Source of the DNA: Microcebus murinus | Taxonomy: Eukaryota; Chordata; Mammalia; Primates; Cheirogaleidae | Length of the DNA stretch: 64,000 nucleotides | Reading direction: 5' to 3' | Assembly: GCF_040939455.1 (NCBI RefSeq) | Contig: NC_134108.1 | Span: 38,298,501-38,362,500 of the forward strand | Shown: piece after piece, positions 1 through 11,066 of the stretch | Layout of the letters: the number at the start of each line of letters is the position of its first letter | Position numbering within the stretch: position 1 is the first letter of the stretch | The notes under the pieces: generated by a model | What the model was told of the DNA's origin: nothing | Databases searched by the model: none | The model's input: the letters and a program-made list of their open reading frames with translations, nothing else | Made by a program: the position numbers and the translations under genes

Positions 1-37
1 GAAGATTTTTTCTTTTGCTCACTAAGAAAATAACACT

Positions 38-132
38 TTTCTCTTCTTTTCTTTTTCTTTCTTTCTTTTCCTTCCTTCTTTCCTCTATCCCTCCTTCTCT
101 CCTTCCTTCTCCCTTTTTTCCTTCCTCTTATC
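38..132. repeat. Polypyrimidine (CT-rich) low-complexity tract
   Basis: Almost only C and T on the plus strand, with irregular CTTT, CCTT and TCCC units. It is an impure microsatellite and contains no open frame or promoter-like motif. Confidence 0.85.
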
Positions 133-194
133 TTTTCACAACTCTGGAGAATTAGCATGGCACAGGGAAAAGTGCCTTTAACTTTGGAATTAGT

Positions 195-435
195 CAGACC
201 ATTAACAATTATTGAACATCCACTACATGTCTGGCACTGTTTCAGGATCTAATAAATGAATTAAACTAAATTCTGTGATAATGTTGGTAATAGTCAAGTG
301 AATGAAGACATTACTTGATCTCTAAATTCCTGTTTCCTTTAAAATAGAGTTAATGTGACTTAATGAGGTAATGAATGCCAAATTCCTAACATATAATATG
401 TACTCATGATATGGTGCCTATTATTATTATGAAAT
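195..435 (+). repeat. Degraded MIR-like SINE
   Basis: The stretch carries MIR-type landmarks in order: a phrase resembling the early-exon-like 'ttacttgatctctaaattcc' block, then 'gttaatg' and 'acatataatatgtactcatg', which match the MIR tail after the core. It is strongly diverged and the edges are guesses. Confidence 0.3.
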
Positions 436-2030
436 TCTTTTTAATATGTAACTAAGCTTTTCTCTTTTTTGAAATTTAATAAATTCCAGGTAGGTGGGCA
501 GAAGCCTAAATTTCCTTGATGATATGTACAATTTTACGCTGCTCATGAGTAACTCTTTTGAGATACCTTAGCAAGTAAGTCAAATGTTGAAAAATTGGTG
601 ATTAACTTTCCCTATAAATTTCTTGAGATTGACACTTTTCTTCTGAATGTATAAGAAACGCCTTTCCCTTTCTTTATCTCATTGCATACTTGTTTTTTGC
701 TTCACTTGTCGCATGGGTGACTTAGGGAATGTTCCGTATGTCCTTAGATAATTTACTCAGTACAGTAGCCAGAAACCAGGTACAAACCCACTTGTTTTTT
801 AATCTACAGAATTTTATACATGGTTTTGATCTCATGGTACGTTTCAAGCCACAGGCTGCTGTGAACATAAAAAGAAGGCACAGAAGTTCAGCTCATAGCA
901 GATTTTTCTTTTTTAGTCTGTATTAGTTCAATTTCTTAATAGCAACATGAAAGCCAAGCAAAATGATTTCTAGTTGATTTATGCAGTTCTTGTGAATCGC
1001 TTTGCTTTTGGCCTGGGGCCTTACAATAGCCACCTGAGGTATGGTCTATGATAACCACTCAGGAAAGTGCTGCCTAGCAGGCTGCTATACTTAAATAATC
1101 TGGGTTTGTTATTTCACTCAGCAGTATTGTGGCTTTGAGGGAGACGAACTTAATGCCAAACACTCCTTTCTGAAGTAAAGCAAAGTTCAGAATCTTAAAG
1201 GGATGGACATCTCATTTTAAAAAGCTTCTGATCACTGAATGTTATATGAATTATTGCTGTCCCAGTGAGACTAAGAAGCAAATATTTTTATTCTATTACT
1301 GAAAATCAAAAAGTGATTCTGAATTGAAAATGGGATATGAAAGATTTTCTAACATTTTCATGTATTTTTGAGGTTTTTGGTAACTAAATATATATGACTA
1401 TATTTGGAACTAGTACATATAGCTAACTCTTGGGATTTTGGAGAGGCCATCAGAAGTTCACAGATTATTTAAGCCAGACAGCTTCCTTGATGACAGATTG
1501 ATTTCAATGACGCCAACATAACTTAGCTCTCTCTATGTGCTAGTTAATGTCACACAGAAATACGCACTGTTCCTTTGCCACAGGCTGCATTCAAGTCTCT
1601 GGTTAGCCATTCTTTATATACTTATTTAAAATTGAAGGTTGGAGCAAACACATCTTAAAGTTGCATCTTGTGACAGTTCTGTGGAATTTCATCTGTGAAA
1701 TCATCTGACCACTAATTATCCCTTCTAGTAGGAAAATATGGGGGGAAATGAAAAAGCAATTAAATACATGTTCAGAAATGTGGTGCATTGAATAGTTTAG
1801 GTTTTTGTTTTTCTAAATTACTTAAAATAGTTTATTAGTTGTACGTGTACCAGTGATATTTTAATAATAAAAAAATGGTGCTTTCATAGGATAGGCTGTT
1901 AAAATAATTATACAAGTATTTTCTCTCTAGATATCAGTAAATGCAATTAAAGTATCTTATATAGTTTTTTTAGCAAATGCAATAAATCATTTTCTAATTC
2001 ATGTATTTTGTTGATCACCTGCAGTTACTA
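436..2030. other. Unannotated AT-rich stretch
   Basis: No gene, recognisable repeat or clear regulatory structure seen. Short open frames (for example 729-926) lack similarity to anything I know and are compatible with chance. Confidence 0.5.
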
Positions 2031-2032
2031 GA

Positions 2033-2245
2033 GGCAACACAGTGCTATTGAGAAACAATGGGTTTTGGAGTAAGAAAAATTTGGATTTGAATTCTCATTC
2101 CTCCATTTGTTCACTCCCTGAGCCATGGTAGTCTCTTTGGTAACAGAAGATCAATAGAATCTACTGTCCAAAGTTGTTGTAAATATTGTATTTAATGCCC
2201 TTAGTATCAAAACAGGAACATAGTAGTTGTTCAATGAATTGAGCT
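2033..2245 (+). repeat. MIR SINE
   Basis: The order of MIR landmarks is preserved: 'cagtgctattgag' then 'gttttggagtaagaa', 'ttggatttgaattctcatt', a decayed core, and the tail 'aggaacatagtagttgttca'. MIR is a tRNA-derived SINE mobilised by L2; this copy is old and inert. Confidence 0.6.
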
Positions 2246-3530
2246 ACTTTTCTCTCAAAGATCTTCAGAAATGTAGCAAGGGGGATTGACCTATGCCCAG
2301 ACATTTTGTCAACACCATGAATATTGGAGACATTATGACTATAAGAATAAAGACCATACATGCCACTGTAATTTATTGATTGAGAAAACAAACAACAAGG
2401 ACACAGCAATTCTTAAATGTGGGACATAAATATGAAATACCTTTTCATCATCTCACTAGCTCAGAAGTCTGTGGCCACTCTTCTCAAAGTAAAAACAAAC
2501 TAATAAGCCTTCTGATTGAAGTTCATTTTGCTAATCTTCTAAAAGCATTTTATAAGAAACCTAGTTATTTAGATTCCCACTTAATTTAAAGATGCACACA
2601 CAAAAGGTATCTACTCTGTGTAACTGAGAGACCAAACAAACCTCAGTTTTTATCTTTCCTTTTTACTGATATGTTTCTATTGAGGAATTAGGAGATCAGA
2701 TGTTTAAATTTTTATTCATCCTGTTTCATTATTTATGCCTATTCTCCTCTGGGACTTGTTATGGAAAATAGAAAAGGTAGAGGAAAAGAATACATTGACC
2801 TAGACTCTGAATCCTCATTTTTTTCATGTAAAACATTTTTCCACAGTCTCTTGATTTATTTCTTTGTCAAGCATCCAATAAGTGCTTTACACAAAACCAT
2901 ATTCATTTTAAAGCACTTAAATTAGTGTTTTGGTTTTCAGTGGGGAAGGGCAAAATTCATGTGGGTTGCTGCTGGAACAAGATGTGTATTTGAGACTCTG
3001 GAATTCTACTTTGATTTTTATCCCTTTTTTCCCTTGCCTTTTTGTAGCAACTATCAAGATTGGGCTATTGTGTTTGTGTTGTTGTTTGTTTAATTTATCT
3101 TTAAAAGGAATTGAAGTCTGTAGGCAAAATGAGATTTCAGCTTGTCAATGCATTAATGTTGACAATTTAGTATGTGGAATTATTCTTTTGAAACAGTACT
3201 AAGTCAGTATTATACAAACCAATTACTTCTGTGCTCCTGGGAAATCTTAAAATTCTAACTTCTTATAAAACCCCATGAAATTTATCCTTGATGGTAGTAA
3301 CTCCCCAGGAACATTGCTAAGGTGACAATATATTTGAGCTATATCTACTGTTTTATTTTGATACCTACTCAGTATCATTTAGTTTCCCCATGTCCTTTCA
3401 AATTGGTAATATGTTACTTCTCTGTTGCTTGAATTTGTTTTTAGTGAATTGATTCAGTAGCTATTATATGTCACCCTAGGAATACCTCAATTTTACATGT
3501 GAAAATGAATTAGCTGTATCTTGTAAATGA
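2246..3530. other. Unannotated AT-rich stretch
   Basis: No gene or confident repeat. A 90-codon frame at 2930-3202 does not begin with ATG and shows no recognisable domain. Confidence 0.45.
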
Positions 3531-3570
3531 AGCTTAGTAAGAGGATAGGAAGCTTAGTAAGATGATAGGA
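3531..3570. repeat. 20-bp tandem duplication
   Basis: Two adjacent copies of a unit reading 'gaagcttagtaagaggatag' and 'gaagcttagtaagatgatag', differing at one base, followed by further 'gatagga' echoes. This is a small replication-slippage duplication. Confidence 0.75.
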
Positions 3571-3717
3571 TTGATAGGATAATGGATATGCTAATGATTA
3601 AAACACAATTATTGTTAAATTTGGTCTCAGCACTGGGACTTCAGCTAAGGAATAAAGAAGCTTTTGTGGTAAACAAAATCTTAAACTAGAAGACAGAATA
3701 TTTTGTATATAGTCTTA

Positions 3718-3815
3718 AATCTGCCACAAATTTGGTTTATGATTCTGACTAGTTATTAATCTCTCTGGGCTCAGTTTCAGTACCTGTAAAATTATTGTGT
3801 GCTTCACAGGGTTTT
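3718..3815 (+). repeat. MIR fragment
   Basis: Contains 'aatctctctgggctcagttt' followed by 'tacctgtaaaat', the core and post-core landmarks of MIR in sense orientation. Both ends are decayed. Confidence 0.55.
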
Positions 3816-4729
3816 TCTCTTTCCTACTTTAACATTATGATTTTGGTTAAATACAAAGATCATCTAAATATCTGATAGTAAGGAGCCCAGAAGCATTCCT
3901 GAGTACAAAAGGTTTAGTTTGAAATGATGTTAGAAACTATGAGGGAAAACAAGAGTCAGGACATACTTGAACATGGAAGTCAGATACTCTTGTAGGACTC
4001 AAGAGAAAACATATGCCCAAGGACAAAATAGACAAAGTAGAGGGTTCAAGGTCTGAGCAGCCTGGACTTAGGGCACTGACAAAGGTTATAAGTACAGGAC
4101 AAGTGAATAGATGGATAAATTTAAGGCACTAGCTCCAAGAAAACTTCAGTAGTTGAAGTAGCAATCTGTTTCACCTAATCCCTTATGCACTACTTGTTCA
4201 GAAAATAATAAACCCCAGTTGTGTTTGGCTTAGGAACTGAAGGGGAAAATATTAATATGATAGTTAAGCAGGAATACATAGCTAACATGATTGAGTTTAG
4301 GTATAGAAGAAGACAGATTAATCCTTATATATGTAAATCGAACCAATTTTCTTTTTGTTCTTTCATTTACAGTTTTTACTAAAAATTTTCTCATATGTCA
4401 TTGAATTTAGGCACAGAGCTTGATATCTAAGATCACATAGTGTGAAACATAACTAATTTATAATTGTCCTGGTGATGATTATTTAAATTTTAAAAAGCAC
4501 TGTCAAGTCACATCAATGTTTTGAACATTCACTAATCTGAAACTGGGAATATAAACTAGAAATTTGACATTGCTACAAAAATGAAAAAGATCAATACTCA
4601 TTGATTTTTTTCTCTGGATCTAGAGATATATAAGAGACAATACAGATATGACTTTTAAAAATGAAAAATGAAAGGGAAGAATCCAGCTCCTAGCAAAAAG
4701 ATTAATTGAGGTACCTATTGGATATGTCC

Positions 4730-5070
4730 ATTTGAAGGTTATGTCATCATTCCATCTGCTAAACTTCCCTCTCTTCTGCTCTGCAGTCCCTCTTGCATTT
4801 CTTATTTCTTTCAGGTATCCAAACTTAAAACTCAAAATTCATCCTTCACTTCTCTCTCTCTCTGGCATTTTGTATCCAGGCAGGTTTTAAGCCCTGTTGA
4901 TTCTCCATCTAAAATGTATCCAGCATCTAACTTATTTTTTCATGCTTGTTGTCGACCTAACCAGATTCCTTCCTGCACTTCCCAAGCTTCTACTGCCTTC
5001 TTAATTCATTCTCAATATACTCTAATTCAGTGTTCTCATCTACAAATCCTATTATTAATGTTCCAACTCT
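4730..5070 (+). repeat. L2 LINE fragment
   Basis: Pyrimidine-rich sequence with L2 landmarks such as 'caaaattcatccttcacttc', 'gccctgttgattctcc' and 'aaaatgtatccagcatct', in the same order as in the L2 reverse-transcriptase 3' region. No open frame survives. Confidence 0.5.
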
Positions 5071-5365
5071 GAAATTTATGTTTTGAAAAGTTCTAATAAG
5101 ATAAGCTACATTTATGAACTGGTAGGATACTATGTTAATTTATCTATATTTTATAAATCTGAGATATAAAATGTATAATTACAATAAAGCTTGATCCACA
5201 TGTAATAATCAGCATAACCATGCCAAGTACATATGCTCCTTTAGCAGCCTGTCTGGTCCTCCCTTCAAGATCCAGGTATCTTGGGACAACAGGCTGCATA
5301 TCACTGCTCTAATCCATTTGAGTGAAATACCAATTACACTATGCTTAGGGAGACCATGTAATTTG

Positions 5366-5392
5366 TTGTTCAAAGTGATGCACTTTGAACAA
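5366..5392. other. Perfect 12-bp inverted repeat (hairpin)
   Basis: The arms TTGTTCAAAGTG and CACTTTGAACAA are exact complements separated by the 3-base loop ATG. It is not part of a recognised repeat, and no function is shown. Confidence 0.8.
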
Positions 5393-5589
5393 TGAAAGGG
5401 AGATATTAATAATTATAATTTTGCTAGACAGTGATATAAAATTGGAGCTGTCCCAGGCAAAGTAGAAAGTAGGATATCCCTAGTCATCTTCCCCCTCTTG
5501 TAACCTCAGTGCATTCTACCACCTACAAATACAACTAAAATTAATTTTTAGCTTGGCATTCAGGAACTTCATTTTACCTCTTTCCTTTC

Positions 5590-5835
5590 CTTTGATGGGT
5601 GTACTTACTGATGTCCTCACATCTTTTGCTTAAACTTTTCTACCCTTGCAGATTTACTTTCATTATTGCATCTTGTTGGAAAAATATTCCCATATCACTT
5701 CACCTATCTAATCTTTATACAACTTTTAAAGTCAAGTTTATTCCCCATATTTCTCACAAAGCTCCCAAGCTTTAGTCTACTGTGATTCATTATTATTCTC
5801 TTTGAACTCCTAAGCATTGGTTGATCACTTGGCCC
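5590..5835 (+). repeat. L2 LINE 3' fragment (weak)
   Basis: A pyrimidine-rich stretch with 'acttttaaagtcaagttta' and 'ctcacaaagctcccaagc' resembles the L2 segment that reads 'actcagctcaaatg' and 'tgaagccttccc'. It is heavily diverged and may continue the L2 copy at 4.7-5.1 kb after a gap. Confidence 0.35.
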
Positions 5836-6250
5836 GTTCATTTTATCTTACATTCATAACAGATTTTTAGGCTTAGTAAGCAGAATCTCCCTCAAATGCA
5901 TTTCAGATTCCCAAAGGCTTTGTTTTTTACTTATAATTTCTTTTTCATTTTGGGGTCCTCTTTCACTCTTTCTTCCCACTTTCATTGTCTAGAGCCCAGT
6001 TTACTTATGAAGAGCTCTGCAGGTGACATGAAATGAAGGAAGGGATTCCAGAGGCCAAGGACTAGGAGAAAGAATCTTCATTTGAGATGAGAAACACAGA
6101 GGCTGGAGAGATGGATGAAACTACAAACCCATCATTGCACCAATAGTTAGTAGAAGGGGAGTTGGGCAGTGTGTCATGAAAGACAGACCAGGAGAAGAGA
6201 ATAAATAGGCTGGGAACAGATCATGGGAGAAGTTGAGAGGAATGACAGCA

Positions 6251-6682
6251 ATAGGGTCTTATATCTATTTTTCCTCAAGAAGACACCCTAGGGCTTTTTT
6301 TCAGGGGATGTGTTATTTTTTTTTAAGCGCAGTACAACAATCTACATTTATTCAAATATAGTTAAGTCGTCTTCTTCTGGGACATCATTATAACTCTCCA
6401 AACCCCAAATTCCATCCTGAATTTCTTACGACTCTATTTCCTTTAGAAGCATTGGCCCCAATCTCTCACGTCCAGCAATAGAGCTCTCATGGGGCAGATG
6501 AGAAGGGCTGCTCGTCTTCTTTACTGCTCTGCGATGAAATGCATGGGTTGTGCAGATACGCTGCGTAGCCGCACCCATCACTTGGTCTTATTTTTGATGT
6601 AGGGCTTATATTGCACAAATACTTAGAAATGCTGCTAGGGCTTATTTTATAGGTAGGTCTTATTTTCGGGGAAACACAGTAT
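6251..6682 (-). mobile_element. Nonautonomous DNA transposon with CCCCGAAAATAAGAC terminus
   Basis: Read on the minus strand, the element opens at a TA dinucleotide with TACTGTGTTTCCCCGAAAAT, then AAGACC and repeated ATAAGCCC/ATAAGACC modules. It closes with the module 'catcccctgaa', 'aagccctagg', 'gtcttcttgagg' and 'atataagaccct'. I recognise these as the arms of a short mariner/Tc1-type MITE common in lemurs and some bats. The far inverted terminus appears truncated or too decayed to see. Unlike the short MITE, this copy holds about 270 bp of extra internal DNA with preserved CpGs and a small open frame. Family assignment is from memory of the consensus. Confidence 0.6.
6348..6578 (-). pseudogene. 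Internal reading-frame remnant inside the 6.3-kb transposon
   Basis: On the minus strand an ATG at 6576-6578 opens a 50-codon frame ending at a TAA at 6426-6428. The product is basic and begins MGAATQRICT. The same frame continues past that stop for 25 codons to a second TAA (6348-6350) and ends in an acidic tail, VPEEDDLTIFE. An AATAAA signal overlaps the second stop (6347-6352) and lies 23 bp before an A9 run (6316-6324). The acidic tail resembles the C-termini of pogo/Tigger-type transposases, so it may be a relic of the autonomous parent. It could instead be the 3' end of a retrotransposed mRNA. I do not recognise the protein. Confidence 0.4.
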
Positions 6683-8067
6683 TTCATCATTGGTTTCTTA
6701 GTGTTTCAAATGACAATGTAGATCTTGTATAGACTTTCACAAAGGTAGAGGAGATTTGAGCTCAATGTAGGTTAGAATAATATTTTTCAGATAACAAACT
6801 ATGACTTATAAGAGTTGGGTGGAGAATAACTGAAATAATCTAATTATGGATGAACCCAGGTTTTCAAGTGTCTGTTTATGTCATTAGGATCTGTAACTTT
6901 TTTGACCTTAAATCTAGCCTTGCCAGTTTTAAGTGCTTCAAGACAAGAAAACAGTTGGCCATCTGGTTTTACTAAACACTTTCTCACGTACAAGGACAAG
7001 ATGTATTACTTGGAGCAGCTAGGAATTGCACTGTTGGAAGAATTTAGGATACTTCTCTATATAAACTACTTCTGAAGGATGAAGAGCTTGGCCTGTATCA
7101 AAAAAATAAAGGAATTTCTGTTGGAAGTACTTCTGATTTTTTTCTTCATATGTTTCAGCTATCTGTAGATGGTGTATAAATAAACATCTAATTAACTACA
7201 GAAGGTATCTCACAGTTTGAGCTACACATAGACACTTGTCCACTCTTCCTTTAATGGAATAGAAATAGAAAATCTTGCTATCCAAATTTGTTAAGTAAAT
7301 CTGTTTTACTTTTCTTGTTATTTTCATTATTAAATCAGAGTTAACATTTGCCTAGAAAAAATTGTTACTTAACAAGAAAAATATTAAATTATATTGAAAA
7401 AAACTAATAATTACTGATAAAACAATAATTATGTTCTTTAGAAAAAAGGCAACATAAAATATTAGAAGGTAACAAAATTCAGCATATTGTGCTAAACATT
7501 TTGTTTTCACTGTGGAGGTGATAAACATAAAAATCTTTCAACATTACTAAGTCTATTAACACATTTAAAATTGTTTCTTTCCCCAGTGATTTGATCTAAT
7601 TAATCTCCAGCAAACATTATTTTTCCTAATGATCTCGGTACAATTTGTCACAAGATGCTTTGATCACAGTGAATAGCCCTACAAAAATATAAGATCAAAC
7701 TACCAATTTATGTCTAGGGGATAGATTGAAACAGATGTCAGCTGGCATATATATTTGTCCAGCCACAGGCAAGATTACTCAGCAAATACTTAGTAGATTG
7801 CATTTCTTGATTTTTGTATTTGATAAAATTGTTTGTTTAACCTTTTGAGGCAGCATCACACAGGCATTTGTCAAAATATTGACCATCATGCAATTTTAAC
7901 AAGTTGCTAAATTTTAAACGTAATTTAACAGGAGGAGCAGGATAGTTACACTGGGAATCAAGAGAACTGGTGAAAACAGTAACATAATGTCCTCCAATTT
8001 ACTAAGTTTGGAGTAGATGTATTTGTAGAGAATTTGTGACTTCAAGGACTCTTAAAAGTCTCTTTAG
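6683..8067. other. Unique AT-rich stretch, no gene
   Basis: No recognisable repeat. The part from 7560 to 7760 contains TAATTA-type sites and two adjacent E-boxes (CAGATG at 7732 and CAGCTG at 7739) in otherwise non-repetitive DNA. No coding potential is visible. Confidence 0.45.
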
Positions 8068-8082
8068 AGAATCTATTTTAAG

Positions 8083-8413
<331 letters not shown>

Positions 8414-8428
8414 AGAATCTATTTTAAG

Positions 8429-10534
8429 TGAGGGATAATAAAATGGAGAAGCAAGAACAAACAAAACATTTACAAAAGCAAACAACGTGTTGTTGCATAT
8501 AGTATATCTCAAGACTTGTGCAGAGTGGGACTGCAGGCATCGTTACCCTATGTGCCTCTCTGTTTCTACTTGGAGCACCAGGGTGGCCACCCTAACCTCT
8601 CCTCAGGTTCCTCATCATGTTGTCAGGCAGTCATCAAGGGTTTTCACACGCTTGCTGTGCAATGCTAGTGGGCCCTTGGGTTGGTCTTAAGCTGTGCAGG
8701 ATAAGGGATGCATATTCCTTACGTAAATGGGAACATTATTCTAGTTTCAGCCATGAGTTCTTGCCTATCCTCCTTAATGGGAAGGCTTTCTGCCTTCTGC
8801 TATTCCAGAAGATTTCAGATTTATTTGAATGATAACATTAACTGAATTCCATACTCCTTTTCATTGCATTCAGATTGCTCATAATGGGTATATGCTTTTC
8901 CTGAGGGGCGAGGGGCTGGGGGCTGCCCAACATCTGAAGTCTCTTCTCATATTTCTGGAATTCCCCACATAATTAGTCACGATAAAAGGCAGAGTCTGTC
9001 TTGCATGATAGAGGCTGAGAATGCTTGATATTTGCTCTCCCAGGGTACTTTTCATCTAGGTTGTGAGCACCTGACCTTCTTTCTATGAATCAAACAAACA
9101 TTTTCTTCCAACTTTGAATAAGAAGCTACTGATTCAAAAAAATAGGCATTGGAGAAAACCCACTCTGATGATGGGCAGTGGCAGCAGAAGTGGGGATAAC
9201 ACTAGTTTTCTAGAGGCAGCTGTGGCTTTCAATGTCCAGTGCCGGAAGCAATGGCAGAGCAACCGACAGCATCTAGCACTTAGTGGTGGAGGCAGCAGTG
9301 ACTTTTCTGGATTGGTTTTGTGGCTTGGCCATGGTTTCTTGCCCTCATTTCCACCTGTTCTCCAGTTCAGAGAATTGTGAGCAACACTGTAGCTTTTTCA
9401 TTAATGCCCTTTTCCCTAAAACCTTGTTGATTTCTGTTGTTTGTGGCTTTGAACCCTGATTGATGTGTGCCCCCTACTCCTATCTATTTTATTTTATTGC
9501 TTACTATACCTGATTTCCTTTCCCTCTCAGCCTTGCTGATGCCCTTCTCATCCTGATCCCCTATTTCCCCTGTTCACCACTCCTAGCAGGTGGAGAGATG
9601 GAGGCACACAGTGTGATATGCCTTGCAGTCACATCTTGCATTGAGAACTAGCCCTGCTGCCACTTGGAAGCAACTTTCCAGAGTACAGGTTATTAAATGA
9701 TGCATAAAGTATTTAGAAACCGCTATATCTGAACAGATGAGGCTCATTAAGAGGTTTTGTGATGCTATGTTTCACTTATATTCTTTAACAGTTTCATTAC
9801 TTACTATGCAGAGATTTTGCCATTAAATGACCTGCATCTATTTCCTTTGTTGAACTACTGCATGATACAGCTTCAATTGTTTAGCGACATAAAATCACAG
9901 GCGGCTTTAATTCTACTGACAACCTCACCCCCAATGTCTGGGAGGTTAAAAATTATTCATATAAGAGACCAAACTCCTGATGCTTTCCATTCTAGTATTT
10001 ATACTGATTTTTTCCAATCAAAATTTTAATTCATTTAGAATTTATAGAAAAGTTATTATGCTGACATTTAAACTTATTTAGTGGTAAATGTGGAAAGACT
10101 TTCTTTAAATACCACAAGGAGAAAAATTCTAACAAAAAATTTATGATTTTCAATTACTTTTTTAAAGCAGTAATTTTTGAACACTACTAAAAAAACAACA
10201 AAGTGTCACACTTAAAGTCAGACTCTAGGCAATTAGGTTGAGTAGTAAATCTTGTTCTAAAACCAGCAAAACAATTTTGAGTACTTTATAAAAAAATCCA
10301 GATGCTGCCTTAATGTAATAAAGTATACTATATCGTCATATGCACAAATCACTGATTTCTACATAAAACAAGATCCCTTGTAGTATCTACATAACTCATA
10401 GTTTGAGAACAAAGTAGCAATTCAAAGTGGGACAAAAGCTTCACTCAAATATTTTCTATTTTTTTTTTTAAAAAGCTATAATATTATACAGACTTATTAG
10501 AGTTGGCTCTTTATTCTGTGAAAAACATGATGAG
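8429..10534. other. Mostly unique sequence, no gene
   Basis: No coding gene recognised. The part around 9170-9470, with 'gtgagcaacactgtagc' and 'tttgaaccctgattgatg', resembles the end of an old LTR, but too weakly to name. From 9700 to 9990 the DNA is non-repetitive and compositionally balanced and could be a conserved noncoding block. Confidence 0.4.
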
Positions 10535-10539
10535 GAGAT

Positions 10540-11061
10540 TGTATTAATTTTCTATTACTGCTATAACATATTACCACACAGTTATTGGCTTAAAACAACA
10601 CAAATTTATTATCTTACACATTTTTAGGTTAGAAGTCTGACACAAATCTCATCGCTAACATCAAGATGTCAGCGGGGCCACATTCCTTTTGGGAGAGTCT
10701 AGGAGAACATTGGCTTCCTTTCCTTTTCTAGCTTTGAGAGGCCGTCTACATGCCTTACCCTGGTCCACGTCTTCCATCTGCAAAGCCAAAGGCACTGTAT
10801 CTCTGTGACTATTGTTCAAGAATCACATCTTTCTACGACTCTGATTCCTTCTCCCATTTTTAAGGATTCTTGTGATTACATTGGACCCACCTGAATAATT
10901 CAAGATAATTTCTTTATTTCATGATTGGCCAATTAGCACTTCAATTCCATGTGCAAACTTAATTCCCTTTTGCCATGTAACCAAACATATTCATAGGTTC
11001 CAGGGGTTAGGACGTAGACATGTGGGGGTGGGGAGAAGCACATTTGTACTTATTATAAAGG
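10540..11061 (+). mobile_element. MLT1-type solo LTR (ERVL-MaLR)
   Basis: Begins TGTATTAATTTTCTATTACT, followed by 'ggcttaaaacaacacaaatt', 'tgattacattggaccc', 'ttttgccatgtaac' and 'ataggttccaggggttagga', all MLT1 landmarks in order. A 5-bp duplication GAGAT flanks it (10535-10539, 11062-11066), the length expected for MaLR elements, although the 3' end no longer reads CA. No internal viral region is present. It is an old noncoding remnant. Confidence 0.8.
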
Positions 11062-11066
11062 GAGAT

